NCBI GenBank assembly: GCA_964020155.1
Contig: OZ026551.1
Location: forward strand, 3,599,767 to 3,663,766
Reading direction: 5' to 3'
Origin: Chondrilla cf. caribensis
Taxonomy: Eukaryota > Porifera > Demospongiae > Chondrillida > Chondrillidae
Length of the DNA stretch: 64,000 bases
The translations under genes were made by a program, and so were the position numbers. How positions within the stretch are numbered: the first letter of the stretch is position 1; every line of letters starts with the position of its first letter. A model generated the notes under the pieces. It saw only the letters and a list, made by a program, of their open reading frames with translations, was not told where the DNA came from and did not search any database. Shown in pieces: positions 51,699 to 63,837 of the stretch.

Positions 51699-52619
51699 TT
51701 AAGATACAGCGGGAAACATCTTTTTTAGCTTTTTTCTAAGACAAGGTTCAATTTTTACCGACGTCTCCTCGATACGTTTGTGAAATCTCTCCCTATCCCT
51801 GGCATACTCCTCCCAGGGTCCTCTACGACACTCTGAATCCCACTCAGGTAAATAGTGAACTTCAACAAGGTCGCGGTCTTCCTTGAAGCAGACCTTTCTA
51901 CTATGTTCGAGGATGCATTCGTCTGTGGTCCCTGTGCTTGATTCTTTGAAGACAAAGTTTTTAGTTTTGCGAGGTGATGTGGTTTTCAACTGCGCTGCTT
52001 GTATCACAGGCTTCTTGCTGATAATACAAGTAGGAAGAAAAGGAGCAACAGTGCAACACACTGATGACTGGAACTCCATCCACAGCTTGTCTTGTTCTTC
52101 GTAGTCCAGTTCGCAGTTACTGGCATTGTCGTCATCCGAATTGCTGTCTCCGTTACTGTCGAAGAACCCACTCTCGTGTTCACTGAAATCTTTACTGTCG
52201 CAACGATTCATGACAGTGACTGTGGTAGCAGCTGTGAGCACACACGGAACATAAGATGCTTTCAACTCGAACTGCTTGCTCATCTGTAGTCCAACGACAT
52301 CTTCTTCCTCAAAGGACCACCACTTGGTGGAAGAGGAAGACGATAGATCCGTGTCGTCGTCCGAATCACCGAACACGGATTCGTCGTCCAAGTCGGAAGA
52401 ACTGGAAAAGCTGCTCGCTGCTGTGAAGTAGCTGTCCGAAGAGGATCCGTCGCAGTTGGCAGACAGTTCGCTGTCGGAAAGCTCTGAGCCTAAACTACGC
52501 GAACACAGATTACCAGAGCTGTAGCTTCCTATCGAACCAGGGTAGCCGGCGAGCTGGCATCCTTCATCCGCCGGGTATTCGTCCTCAGGACATCCCAGTC
52601 GAAGCAACTGGTCTGCCAT
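51699..52619 (-). CDS. PPP1R15: PPP1R15 (GADD34/CReP) homologue, 306 aa
   Basis: Regulatory subunit that targets protein phosphatase 1 to phosphorylated eIF2-alpha, ending the integrated stress response. The single-exon protein has a long acidic Ser/Asp-rich N-terminal part (residues 40-110, 140-175), a short conserved-looking LWMEFQSS (179-186), and a C-terminal functional core: the RVxF PP1 docking motif KVCF (242-245), a following VEVHYL (252-257) at the place of the second PP1-contact motif, then GPWEEYARDRERF (267-279), which matches the W-x-x-x-ARDRxRF substrate/actin-recruiting segment of vertebrate PPP1R15A/B. It ends 27 residues later. At 306 aa it is shorter than the vertebrate forms, mostly in the disordered N-terminus. 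A separate ATG frame (52810-52529) overlaps the start codon and could act as an upstream ORF. Vertebrate homologues are controlled by upstream ORFs. No intron is seen. Confidence 0.87.
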   Translation of the reverse strand: MADQLLRLGCPEDEYPADEGCQLAGYPGSIGSYSSGNLCSRSLGSELSDSELSANCDGSSSDSYFTAASSFSSSSDLDDESVFGDSDDDTDLSSSSSTKWWSFEEEDVVGLQMSKQFELKASYVPCVLTAATTVTVMNRCDSKDFSEHESGFFDSNGDSNSDDDNASNCELDYEEQDKLWMEFQSSVCCTVAPFLPTCIISKKPVIQAAQLKTTSPRKTKNFVFKESSTGTTDECILEHSRKVCFKEDRDLVEVHYLPEWDSECRRGPWEEYARDRERFHKRIEETSVKIEPCLRKKLKKMFPAVS

Positions 52620-52810
52620 GGGAGACAGTTCTTATTATTATTCCAATGGGAGTGATGTGAGTGAGCGGGAACCTCTCCTCTTCGCTGTTCTTCCTCGGCG
52701 AACCGCTGGGCGCTCAAAATAAAGGGGACAAGATAGTAATAGTAGACAAAAGAAAGGATGTACTGATGAGCGACGTAATCTTTTCCAAGCTGTGGATAAG
52801 AGAAGGCCAT
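52529..52810 (-). promoter_or_regulatory. Possible upstream ORF overlapping the PPP1R15 start
   Basis: A 93-codon frame begins 191 bases before the PPP1R15 ATG (52619) and ends 90 bases inside it in another frame. If the mRNA starts upstream of 52810, initiation here would bypass the main start. The peptide resembles nothing known. The transcription start is unknown. Confidence 0.35.
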
Positions 52811-53161
52811 CTGAAAGAAGAATACAACGGTCGGCTTCGTGCCCGAAAGGAAAATGTCTAGTAGGAACTCTGCTTAGAGTACACGCAAATTGAGCTGGAA
52901 GTACCAGTGCGATGAAGACTAAAAATCGTCGATCAATCCACAATCAAAGTCACAACTGTCTTGAATATCGATATTTCTCTTTGGTATAGAAAATGATAAG
53001 GTACTACTCGATGTGAGATCACGAAATGACTCAGGTAGCCTGGGAAGATGATGAAACCACCAACGTATGGCTGCGTACACGTGCTTAGAAGCAAGTATGA
53101 AGGTCAAAGTTCACACGTCCATCTCCCGCCACAACACTATACACGCGCGGTGGAGGCGGGT

Positions 53162-53171
53162 ATTGCGCAAT
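53162..53171. promoter_or_regulatory. Perfect palindromic C/EBP-type site ATTGCGCAAT
   Basis: This is the textbook C/EBP consensus, in a locally GC-rich stretch 543 bp upstream of the PPP1R15 start and 19 bp before the ATG of the possible divergent gene. C/EBP family and ATF4-type factors act in the stress pathway of PPP1R15; use here is inference. Confidence 0.4.
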
Positions 53172-53189
53172 CGGCCCCTTTCAAGGAAA

Positions 53190-53515
53190 ATGGATGCCAT
53201 CTCGTGTGGTTGCGGTGGCCGGACTATATCTTGTGAGTGTATGGTTATCCCTGTTGTATTGTACTCTGAGTGTACGTCAATACTGGTGAGGAAGATAAAA
53301 TTAATTGAGTACGTTCGATTTTTGATATCATGATTTTGTGTGGACTTAATTACTGTATATTTGACCCCTTAATTGATAACATCATCGATGATGACTTTAC
53401 AGTTAATGAGGATTTTAAGGATGAGAATGTACAATGTAGTGGCACAGTTGATATAAGGGGTAACTTTGAACGGCACTTAGCCTTGTGTCAGCAAAGATTC
53501 AAACAAATAGTTTGA
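53190..53515 (+). CDS. Possible two-exon mini-gene, 51 aa, divergent from PPP1R15
   Basis: Exon 53190-53232 (MDAISCGCGGRTIS plus one base) ends at a strong donor T|GTGAGT. Exon 53403-53515 starts after TGACTTTACAG and joins in phase to give NEDFKDENVQ, then CSGTVDIRGNFERHLALCQQ and RFKQIV before TGA. Cys and His residues could bind metal. I do not recognise the protein. The short intron with good sites and the position head to head with PPP1R15 argue for it; the small size argues for caution. Confidence 0.35.
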
Positions 53516-53689
53516 CCAATGGCAGAGCAATAGCTCTACAGTAGTCTTGTGTAGCCAGACCCACCCAGGAACTCTGTACTTTTATAACATCAGAATTGGG
53601 ACTGCATCACAATGGAGTCCACTTTGATGGCCCGTGGATTGTTTCAGTTGTAGAGGACCAGTTCAGTAACGGGACCACATCTGTAATAG

Positions 53690-54165
53690 GATCACTATCT
53701 CCTAGTCCTCTCCATGTAATACGTACGTTCAGTAGAAACTCACAATTAGGACCACCTATGGGACCAGTTGAAGTACAGTAGAACCTCACAATTGAGATCA
53801 CCTATGGGAGCAGTTGAAGTACAGTAGAACCTCACAATTGAGACCACCTATGGGACCAGTTGAAGTACAGTAGAACCTCACAATTGAGACCACCTATGGG
53901 ACCAGTTGAAGTACAGTAGAACCTCACAATTGAGACCACCTATGGGACCAGTTGAAGTACAGTAGAACCTCACAATTGAGACCACCTATGGGACCAGTTG
54001 AAGTACAGTAGAACCTCACAATTGAGACCACCTATGGGACCAGTTGAAGTACAGTAGAACCTCACAATTGAGACCACCTATGGGACCAGTTGAAGTACAG
54101 TAGAACCTCGCAATTGAGACTATCTATGGGACCAGTCAAAGTGGTCTCAATTGTGAGGTGGTCTT
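53690..54165. repeat. 46-bp minisatellite
   Basis: About nine units that open ACAGTAGAACCTCACAATTG and close GGGACCAGTTGAAGT. Inverted fragments of the unit follow at 54135-54370 (GTCTCAATTGTGAGG), suggesting that the unit came from a transposon terminus. Confidence 0.93.
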
Positions 54166-54427
54166 GGTTTTGATTTTGAAAAATGCACAGAGTAATGCAA
54201 GAGAGCAATTACTGACAATGGGGAATAGCGGTTCCATTTCTGAGGTGTTACCACCACCGAGGTGGACTTCAAGTGGGGCTCTACTGTATGTGCATTTTCA
54301 ACATTAGGGCCACTTCACAAATGAGACCACATTGACTGGTCCCTTACATGAGGAGTCTCAATTGTAAGGTTCTCCTAAACTGCATCAATGATTCAGCACT
54401 GGTGCTAATACACACAATTGTACTAAA

Positions 54428-54552
54428 TCCACACCCCTTTGATAATCAACCCCACCTCTTTAATAATCAGCCCCACCTCTTTAGTAATCAACCCCACCCC
54501 TTTAATGATCAACCCCACCCCTTTAATGATCAACCCCACCTCTTTAATGATG
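54428..54552. repeat. 21-bp minisatellite
   Basis: Six units of CAACCCCACCCCTTTAATGAT. Confidence 0.9.
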
Positions 54553-54841
54553 AACAAGCTCGTATACGTGTATTTCTCCTTATGGAGCCGGTAACAATCT
54601 ACCACTACTATTATATTCACCATCCTCATTCTGATACAATCTGAGGCACAACAAATCCCAATAGAATGGGCTAAACAGAAACCTGTTGCTTAGAACCAGG
54701 AGTGTTGGCTTTTCCGTAATGGGAATTTTCTAAAATGACAATTCTTAATTTTTAAATTGTGCTAGGTACGAGTTTTCCTAATAATAATTCAATGGATTAT
54801 GATGATTGATGGTCTTGGATGGCTTCAGGTAAAGTACTCAC

Positions 54842-57130
54842 GGTCCGCTGCCTTCATCTCTGGTGTGTAAATGTACAGATGTACGTACGTAGGTGTATAG
54901 CATGAACGATAAAGGATGTATGTACGTAGTCCTCTCTTTGCTACATGTAGACGTATGTACATACGTACGTGTGTCTGTACTAGTTCTTGGGGACCATCTC
55001 TGGCCTTCACCAGGTCTTCACGATCTCACAGGTGTGTTGAAAATTGATATCACAGGGTTTATCGCCATGTGATAAGCCCTTACTATGTATTATGCAGTTT
55101 TATGTTGGTGTTGTGTATCACATAAACAAGTTCCCATGAGTTTTTTCACAGGATATCCAATTACCGTGGGTTAAAGGATTACATTTCATTACCACTGGTT
55201 AAATATCTCCTCTTCTAATACCCATGTACGTATCTGTGTAAGTGTGTACGTACCTACCTACCTACCTGCGTATGTGAGTGTATGGAATGTGAGGTATAAC
55301 CTTTTCCTTGCCGCATGCACTGAATTCGCCTTTATTCCCACAAGTTGTGTATCTAATGGAGCAACAACAGGACTTGCAGTGCGTTTATATTTTTACACAG
55401 GGATGAGTCTTAGTAGCTCACTTCTTTTGGGGGAGGGGAGGGAGGTATTCACGAATCCAAAGTTATTGTGAAACCTGCAAAATTCACCAGAATTGGAGTG
55501 AGCATGTTACGTACGTACAAGTATCTCCACACTAAGCTACAACATTCATAGTGTTTCATGCAGGCGGGATAAAAATGATTTCATGTGTGTTTGTATCATG
55601 TTTTACAGCACTAACACATGTTTCCCACAGGAGGTTCTCGATATTCAATTACTATCGTTCACTTCTTCCCACTAATGTAATCTGTAGAAGTGTGTGTTCA
55701 GAACACAGGGACCATAAGTGTACAGTGAATTCTCGTTAATCCGCCACCACTCTATCCGCCAAACCCTTTAATCCACCACAATTTCCCAGTACCAATAGGA
55801 TGTGCAAATACCAATGAATAGCCAGTTAATCTGCCAAACTCGTTAATCCAGCATATTCTTCGAATACGAATTGCGGCAGACTGACAAGTATTCACTGTAC
55901 TACACCGTACCCTCACCTATATCTGTGGTAGTACACATACATACACATAGGCGGAGGAATGGTTTGGCAAGTGGGGGGGGCCTAAAGGCCGTGGTGCTGA
56001 ACTCATGATTAATATTGCAATTGTGTCCATGCATGCAATACTCTACATAGACATTCTTGGTCCCACCTTTGTGATGAGTGGGGGGGGCATGGCCCCCCTG
56101 GTCCCCCCTGTTCCGTTACCTATGATACATACATACAGTGAACATAGGGACTGTGGGTATTACTGTCCATTTCCTCTACTGGGTCTGAAGGGCAGCCTAG
56201 TAGTGACCCCAGGTTGACAAATTTGGAGTTCTTGTGTTAGTGAATATTCCAGCACAGGCTGGTAAGCGTCATGGCAGTCTACTCGAAAGGCTTTGCTGTG
56301 TGCAATAGGCCAATTGTAGATACTCCACTGCTCAATTTTATATGTCTTATTGGTCAAGGTCATTTCTGTCTGTCCACACTTCTACAAAATAGTGATTTAC
56401 TCAACAGTTGCCGCTTTGGTTTGCATTTATGACAACTACCACTTCCCATCATAATTTTCACCAGTTTTATGTAAACAGAAGGTATGTATGTACCTATGTA
56501 GCTGAAAGGTAAACATTGCAAGTGAACAGGGCCTATATGCATATGTGTACGCATGTATGTACTGAATGTTGATTTCGTATGGTTGGACTAGTGGTAGGGT
56601 GGTATGGCAGGCCAGACTACTCTTCCACTAGACATGTGGCTGATATGTAGTCCATTCTGCCCTTTGTCTGGATTGTTCATTTATGTATGTATGTATGTAC
56701 AGTAGGTACGTACATACATACATATTATGTGCAGTGGATGGCCATCAGCCAATTCGGTAGAAATAATGAGGTCATTGCTAGTTTGTGTACTCGCCTTTAT
56801 GACATAAGACATAACCCCTAGGTATATTTTGAAATCACGCCACTTCTTGTCTTTCTGATACACTATTAGTCATTACTTTTCATTGCTGAGGATGGGATCG
56901 CTACACTGTGCAAGGAAGACCATCTTCTGTTGCATTTTACAACTCCATTCTTTATATTCCTTGATATGCTTTGGGATCCTGTTCTTTGATGTGGTTTGTA
57001 ACCACACTCCCCAGCTTCTTTTCAAGTAGAACACCGTTGTCTAGTTCAGTACAAAGTGATGGGATCAGGAATGAAATCAGTCAATCCGTTGCATTTTTTG
57101 AATATCTGCCCATGTGGGTTCAGGGTGGGC
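54842..57130 (-). other. Coding-like patches, possible unrecognised minus-strand gene
   Basis: Several short minus-strand segments look coding and have splice-like borders: 56390-56200 (TLTNKTYKIEQWSIYNWPI, AFRVDCHDAYQPVLEYSL) after TATTTTGTAG; 56863-56720 (YQKDKKWRDFKIYLGVMSYV); 55038-54992 (REDLVKARDGPQELV); 54865-54842 (MKAADR before GTGAGT). They could be exons of one gene or remains of a mobile element. No family was recognised and they were not joined with confidence. A MITE at 55723-55897 lies between them. Confidence 0.25.
55723..55897. mobile_element. pogo-like MITE, near-complete (175 bp)
   Basis: CAGTGAATTCTCGTTAATC at the left, a diverged right terminus ending TATTCACTG, and TA flanks on both sides. 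Confidence 0.82.
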
Positions 57131-57344
57131 CATGAAGTACAGCAGTATCCACTATCACAGTATTGATCCATTGTGTATGAACTACACAGTGATATGTATC
57201 ATATTATATATGAATGTGCAGGAGGTCAATGGGAACTAACCCATGAACTGGTATCCTAATATGGGCATACTTGTGCACACAGGGAATTCATAGAAGTGTA
57301 GGCAAATGCAGTGATGCTACAGAATTTTTTGTGTCTGCTACATA

Positions 57345-58035
57345 CCCCATGTACTACCCCATGTACTACACAATGTACCACCCCATGTACTACCCCATGT
57401 ACTACCCCTGTACTACCCCATGTACTACCCCATGTACTACCCCATGTACTACCCCGCATACCACCCCATGTACTACCCCCTGTACTACCCCGTATACCAC
57501 CCCATGTACTACCCCATGTACTACCCCATGTACTACCCCATGTACTACCCTGTATACTACCCCATGTACTACCCCATGTACTACCCCATATACCACCCCA
57601 TGTACTACCCCATGTACTACCCCGTGTACTACCCTGTATACCACCCTATGTACTACCCCATGTACTACTCCTTATACCACCCCATGTACTACCCCATGTA
57701 CTACCCCATGTACTACCCCATGTACTACCCCATGTACTACCCCATGTACTACCCCATGTACTACCCCATGTATTACCCCGTGTACTACCCCGTGTACTAC
57801 CCCATGTACTACCCCATGTACTACCCCATGTACTACCCCATGTACCACCCCATGTACTACCCCATGTACTACCCCTGTACTACCCCATGTACTACCCCAT
57901 GTACTACCCCATGTACCACCCCATGTACTACCCCATGTACTACCCCATGTACTACCCCATATACCACCCCGTGTACTACCCCATGTACTACCCCATGTAC
58001 TACCCCATATACCACCCCATGTACTACCATTTGTA
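57345..58035. repeat. 12-bp minisatellite, about 57 units
   Basis: Unit CCCATGTACTAC with variants (GTATACCAC and others) and a few length changes that shift the phase. The long open frames in it (YPMY, CTTP and PHVL repeats) result from the unit being a multiple of three without stops. Confidence 0.96.
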
Positions 58036-58960
58036 CCGAACAAGAATTTGAATGGATTTTACTGTTTTGAATGCCTGAGATGTTATACGTATTTGTGATC
58101 ATCACACCAACCAATCAATGCACACTCCCCACACAGCTGCATCACATCAAACATTGACTGTCTAGTGTGACTATCAAATGTCAAAGGTTGTTGATGTATT
58201 GAACAGAGTAGAATCCCTTCAGAACACTGTACGTACCCACACCAGTGCTGTACTCTTAAGATCATGTCAGACTAAAGTCTATGTACATCAACCAAAGAAC
58301 CAGTCAACGGCTGGTAATGGTCTCGTTTGTGCACACATTCCTGTACTGTAGCAGCCCGTACAGTATCAACATTCCCATGATTTCTTCACTATTGAACACT
58401 CTTTTGATGCATGCTTTGTGTATATACGTACATACATTACTAGATTACCTGGTCTTATCTGCCTGGTTTCCTGTGAATACGTAATTCCTTTCACTGCATG
58501 AACACTCAGTACATTCAACTTGTTTAGTATGTACGTACGTCAGTACCTTGAAGGATACACCGAATCTTCTTATCAAAGGTATGTACTTACTATCAGTACT
58601 GTTTGATGTATTCCTTTATCTAGAATATTCCTTTGAGCAGTACTCCCAGAAGTAGATTGTTTACTATGGTAAATAAATACAAATGATTCTGTTCTTTGAA
58701 ATTGTATTCCTTTAACCGGACCATTTCTTTACGTAGTACGTACATATGCGATCAAGTGGGGACAACTATACATACGTACTATTAGTTGAACCTCTGTTGA
58801 GTGTTTGCTGATCGAGAGATGCGGTGAAAATCTTGTACATTACCTCTGTAAGGGACGCTATACACCTTCATATGCGCTAGTACATTCTTCACCTCTGTAG
58901 AGTGGACAACCTCTCTACAGTGGACACAATGGCCAAGGTACCTGTCTGTTATGAACTGTG
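58036..58960. other. Region with one coding-like minus-strand patch
   Basis: 58230-58085 on the minus strand reads HQQPLTFDSHTRQSMF and LCGECALIGWCDDHKY, vaguely like a degenerate B-box zinc finger, but the required ligand spacing is incomplete. Nothing else is recognised. Confidence 0.25.
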
Positions 58961-58966
58961 TGTATG

Positions 58967-58967
<1 letters not shown>

Positions 58968-59045
<78 letters not shown>

Positions 59046-59049
59046 GTGG

Positions 59050-59120
<71 letters not shown>
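58968..59120. repeat. (GT)n microsatellite
   Basis: About 150 bp of GT with one GCTGGTGGAT interruption. Its right flank AATCAATGATTCACGTA reappears inverted beside the 61988-62294 tract, so the two loci are related. Confidence 0.95.
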
Positions 59121-59123
<3 letters not shown>

Positions 59124-59441
59124 CAATGATTCACGTATGTATTTATACTCTATACTTATACTATAATGGTTTTGACCAAACAAGGTACTTGTTGATGAGG
59201 TGTGAGAGGTGGAGGCTGGAATCCTCATAATTTGAGTACCGGTGTGCCAGACAATGAGATTGTGAGGTTGAGACTACAGCCCAGTATTGTGGCTTGATTG
59301 CTGTACTTTGACCTTAGGTTGATTGTAGTATTTTGACTTTGTGATCAAAATTAATTGTGATGTGAGTCAAAAATGTCTCATTGCTCTGTGTGAATACATT
59401 GTGTGGCCATTGTGTGTGTGTGTGTGTGTGTGTGCGAGTGA

Positions 59442-59476
<35 letters not shown>

Positions 59477-59782
59477 TGTGTGCATGTGTGCATGTGTGCA
59501 TGCGTGCATGTGTGTGTAGACATTGTGGTGGAGTGTGTAAACACCCTCCACATCATATGATGTCAACTCACATCCTACAAGAGATTCAGTAGAAATACCA
59601 AATCTAAACCCCTAGATTCACTAGAATACTACTGGTGTATACTATTAGTATTGTATATTGCTGTAAAATAATATTTGTAGTACTAAATATCATCAGTATA
59701 GTACTAGTACGTGTACTACCAGTATACCGCTACATACTCTGTTTTACTTCATAATATGTACAATATGTGCAATATTTGTATA

Positions 59783-60035
59783 GTGTAGTCTGGATAAGTC
59801 AAACCTCTGGGGACACTGAAATACAGTGTAGTCTGGATAAGTCAAACCTCTGGGGACACTGAAATGCAGTGTAGTCTGGATAAGTTAGACCTCTGGGGAC
59901 ACTGGAATACAGTGTAATCTGGATAAGTCAGACCTCTGGGGACACTGGAATACAGTGTAGTCTGGATAAGTCAGACCTCTGGGGACACTGAAATACAGTG
60001 GAGTCTGGATAAGTCAGACCTCTGGGGACGCTGAA
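59783..60035. repeat. 43-bp minisatellite, second array
   Basis: Six units with the same core (GTCTGGATAAGTCAGAC, CTCTGGGGACACTG) as the array at 17640-17935. Confidence 0.95.
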
Positions 60036-60044
60036 ATAGTTTCA

Positions 60045-60300
60045 TTACATCAGAATATTCGACTCCAGCAGGTTCCACTCAAGTTGACCCTGCTCTAACT
60101 GTGCTTTGTGTGCCAAGTGCTGCTTTGTGGCTCTCTCTTGTAGTACATGCAAGGTGGACAATTTACCTACATATTTCTGATTTCCCACTTGCACAATGGT
60201 GCATACCAATGAAAGGGACATCTGGCATTGTAGTTGTTGTTGTAGTTTTGGCCAACAGCTTTGTGACTTAATTGTGGTTTTTGGGTCATTCACTAGGTCC
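60045..60300 (-). other. Open coding-like segment, unrecognised
   Basis: An 85-codon open stretch on the minus strand (with VGNQKYVGKLSTLHVLQERA and KQHLAHKAQLEQGQLEWNLL) has ordinary amino-acid composition and helix-forming character. It ends at a stop beside the 43-bp array. No start, family or splice partner was identified. Confidence 0.25.
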
Positions 60301-60394
60301 AAAGATATGTAAACATTATGAAGAGTTATGTAATATATTTTTGTGTTGGTGTAATGCCTACGTACGTATGTGTGAAATGTGTACATATGTATGT

Positions 60395-60403
60395 ATATAT
60401 TGT

Positions 60404-60486
<83 letters not shown>

Positions 60487-60497
60487 GGTGGGTTTGT

Positions 60498-60554
<57 letters not shown>

Positions 60555-60555
60555 T
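60395..60555. repeat. (GT)n microsatellite
   Basis: A compound GT array with GTTTGT and GGTGGG interruptions. Confidence 0.93.
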
Positions 60556-60599
60556 ATGTGTGTGTATACAATAGTAATTGATGTTCAGTACATACGTAT

Positions 60600-61985
60600 A
60601 CGTATATAATAATTATGAAGAAGGTACGTATACAGGGAAGCCTTACAAATGTATACATACAGGGAAGCCCTATGCATGATACCAAAATACAATCCATTCT
60701 TACCACTTCCCATGATACAACCATCTACTATTACACAGTTACCGTCCACTTGGTAATGTGACATGTTATATACGTACATATTTGGTCTTCAAAGGCTGTG
60801 AAGCTATCAGTGTATCCTCTCAAGGCAATTCTAGTCTAGTCTAGCAAGTTGCAGATAATTTAAGAAACATTCAATCCCACCTATGTACATACGTACATAG
60901 TAAGTATATACCTACTGTATGCACATACGTATATACGTACGTACATACACATGTACTGTACATATTGTCTATCAGTACAGGTTGACATAGTATACAGTAT
61001 ATGTACCTGTTAGGAACTGAGTAAAGTGGCGTGTACCAACCACACCTACATACATATAATACAAGTAATACATACATAGTTGTATCCTGACCTGGTGTTA
61101 TACAATTTATACTGCAGATATGCACATAGCTCAATACAACATATTATATGCAAAAGAAACATGTCTGCTAATTTTCCTGCCTTGTTCTCACTCAATTAAT
61201 CCTAACTATGAAACCTGTCTGGTGACCTGTGCTGTATCACTGACCTGTGCTACATGGCTTATGTACGCACAGTTTTTCTTTTTGATTTACCCCTCAACCA
61301 GGATACAAGTATACGTACTTATACACCTATGTAGGTGTGGAAGATATGAAGCCTTAGTTGAGGCTATTTTATCATGTTGCAGCGGTTTGATATAAGGTTA
61401 TTTGTTCTTTATCAATAATAATAATTATCTATATCTATCTATCTACGTATATACGTATGTATGTGCTAACCAGAGTGCTTATTAAGCAAGTTGTACTGTA
61501 ACAGCTACAATGCCTTAATTTCTTTAACAGTTTCTGTTCATGCGAGGTAGTTTTGTGCATAGTTAATGAGCTCAAAGCGTATGCTTCAGTTCATAGCTCG
61601 TGGTATTAACCTTGTCCAGCTGAACACGAAAGGATTCTTTACACGACCTCATTGGCTGGTGTTTGCTGATGTAATGTTTCCACACATAATAGGTCATAGG
61701 TGATACCCTTTGTAGGTACAGTAGAATCTCGTTAAGACAAATTTCTGCTGAACACAAACAATTTTTAGCATTATTAGGTCTGCTGTAGTAGTGTACATAT
61801 AGTAAGTAAATCCTCATAAGAAGAAAATCCCATAACAAGAACTCATATTGTGGGCTCCTTGTTGTTCATAAGAGGGATGGCTGGGATGGGTATATCCCTA
61901 TGTTATCTTGAAATTCAACTTGAGTACGTTTAAAACTTACTTAAATGGACTCCACTGTAGACTAAACACCGTACGTCGTGAAGTA
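60600..61985. other. Non-coding region
   Basis: Rich in TACGTA/GTAC words, with no recognised gene. Confidence 0.4.
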
Positions 61986-62007
61986 TAAATACGTACGTGA
62001 ATCATTG

Positions 62008-62296
<289 letters not shown>

Positions 62297-62716
62297 TACT
62301 GTACTATACTGTACTGTTCTGTACTGTATGGTTACCGAGAGTTCAAACAAAATACTTGTACACATCAGATATGAGATGTGTACGTAGATGTATTGCCTGT
62401 GTGTTGGAAGGGGTTTGTTATTGTAAGGTTTCTGTTTATCCGGCTTGGGTGTATGTACGTATCTGCTGAATTGCACACATCTGGTCCGAATTTAGCTATG
62501 ATACTATGTATGTACACGAGATTTACTATGCAGTATGTTAGTTGCATACACCAAGCCCATAGACTGCTGTGTTCGGAGGATTATTTTGAACACCCCCTTT
62601 TGCCCTTTTGATTTTGACCTTGCCTGGCTTGCACAGTGTGTTTGGTGTTTTGAAACTGTCCACATATTACGATTGTTTATGTCTTAAATGTGTGATTTGA
62701 TGAGTCGTTGTCAGTA

Positions 62717-62721
<5 letters not shown>

Positions 62722-62781
<60 letters not shown>

Positions 62782-62822
62782 TGTGTGTGTGTGTGTGTGT
62801 GTGCCTGTGTGTGTGTGTGCCT

Positions 62823-62875
<53 letters not shown>
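62722..62875. repeat. (GT)n microsatellite
   Basis: A GT tract with CTGTGT/CCTGTG variants. Confidence 0.95.
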
Positions 62876-62876
<1 letters not shown>

Positions 62877-62917
62877 TTATGTGTAATACCTACATATACA
62901 ACCATCATGGATTGGGT

Positions 62918-63001
62918 ACCTTGTCTGAAGCCACCTGCACCCAATTCTTCAGTTGTTCACAGTCATAAAGCTGTACATGATCAACTGTGTTCTATAACAA
63001 G
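62918..63001 (-). other. Possible isolated exon
   Basis: Bounded by CTCCTTGTTATAG and AAG|GTACCC, the minus strand reads NTVDHVQLYDCEQLKNWVQV then ASDK. It looks coding but is not recognised and has no clear partner exon. Confidence 0.25.
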
Positions 63002-63295
63002 GAGCGGGGTTGTTCCCGAATGGCACCTGGTGGTAGTTCACCGGGCTGCTGAATGCTAGCAGGGATACCATATCCCAGATATGTATGTATGTATGTATGT
63101 ATGCTTTGAATGTTGCATTCAAGCTGAATTGAGAATGGTACTCATTCATGGTGTATACTAGATAAATACATACTGTTCTATGCATTAATTTTGGTGTGTC
63201 TTTGTATGTATACAATTGGCATGTGCAGGGTATTCAATACATGCTTTCTATTTTGTTGTCTATTGAGTATTCTCCACCATCAAGTACTTTCATCT

Positions 63296-63652
63296 GTGAT
63301 TGGTAAGGGGAGGGGCAGCCTTAGGTAAGGGAGGGGCAGCCTTGGGTAAGGGGAGGGGCAGCCTTAGATAAGGGGAGGGGCAGCCTTAGGTAAGGCAGGG
63401 GCAGCCTTAGATAAGGGGAGGGGCAGCCTTAAATAAAGGGGAGGGGCAGCCTTAGGTAAAGGGAGGGGTAGCCTTAGGTAAGGGAGGGGCAACCTCAGAT
63501 AAGGGGCAGGGCAGCCTTAGATAAGGGGCAGGGCAGCCTTAGATAAGGGGAGGGGCAGCCTTAGATAAGGGGAAGGGCAGCCTTAGGTATGGGGAGGGGC
63601 AGCCTTAGATAAGGGGAGGGGCAGCCTTAGATAAGGGGAGGGGCAGCCCTGG
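63296..63652. repeat. G-rich minisatellite, unit about 20-22 bp
   Basis: About 16 units of AGATAAGGGGAGGGGCAGCC with small variants. Each unit carries two runs of four G. Confidence 0.95.
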
Positions 63653-63669
63653 ACGTTTGTATATATGTA

Positions 63670-63837
63670 CAGTGAATCCTCATTAACCCACCACCACTTG
63701 ATCCACCTTGAACCTTTTTATCCACCACAATGTTCCAGTACCAATATAGTGTAGTCAAATGCTAATGGATATCCAGTTAAGCTTCCAAATCCTTAATCCA
63801 TGAGAACCAATTGTGGCTGATTAACGAGAATACACTG
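63670..63837. mobile_element. pogo-like MITE, complete but diverged (168 bp)
   Basis: CAGTGAATCCTCATTAACC at the left and GATTAACGAGAATACACTG at the right, with TA on both sides. Confidence 0.8.

Noticed and set aside
57271..58098. 275-codon open frame rich in Cys-Thr-Thr-Pro
   Set aside because: Product of the 12-bp minisatellite; open in every plus-strand frame with no conserved flanking domain.
58083..58265. B-box zinc finger of a TRIM protein
   Set aside because: Only the last part (LCGEC and DDHKY) resembles a B-box; earlier metal ligands are missing, so no family call was made.
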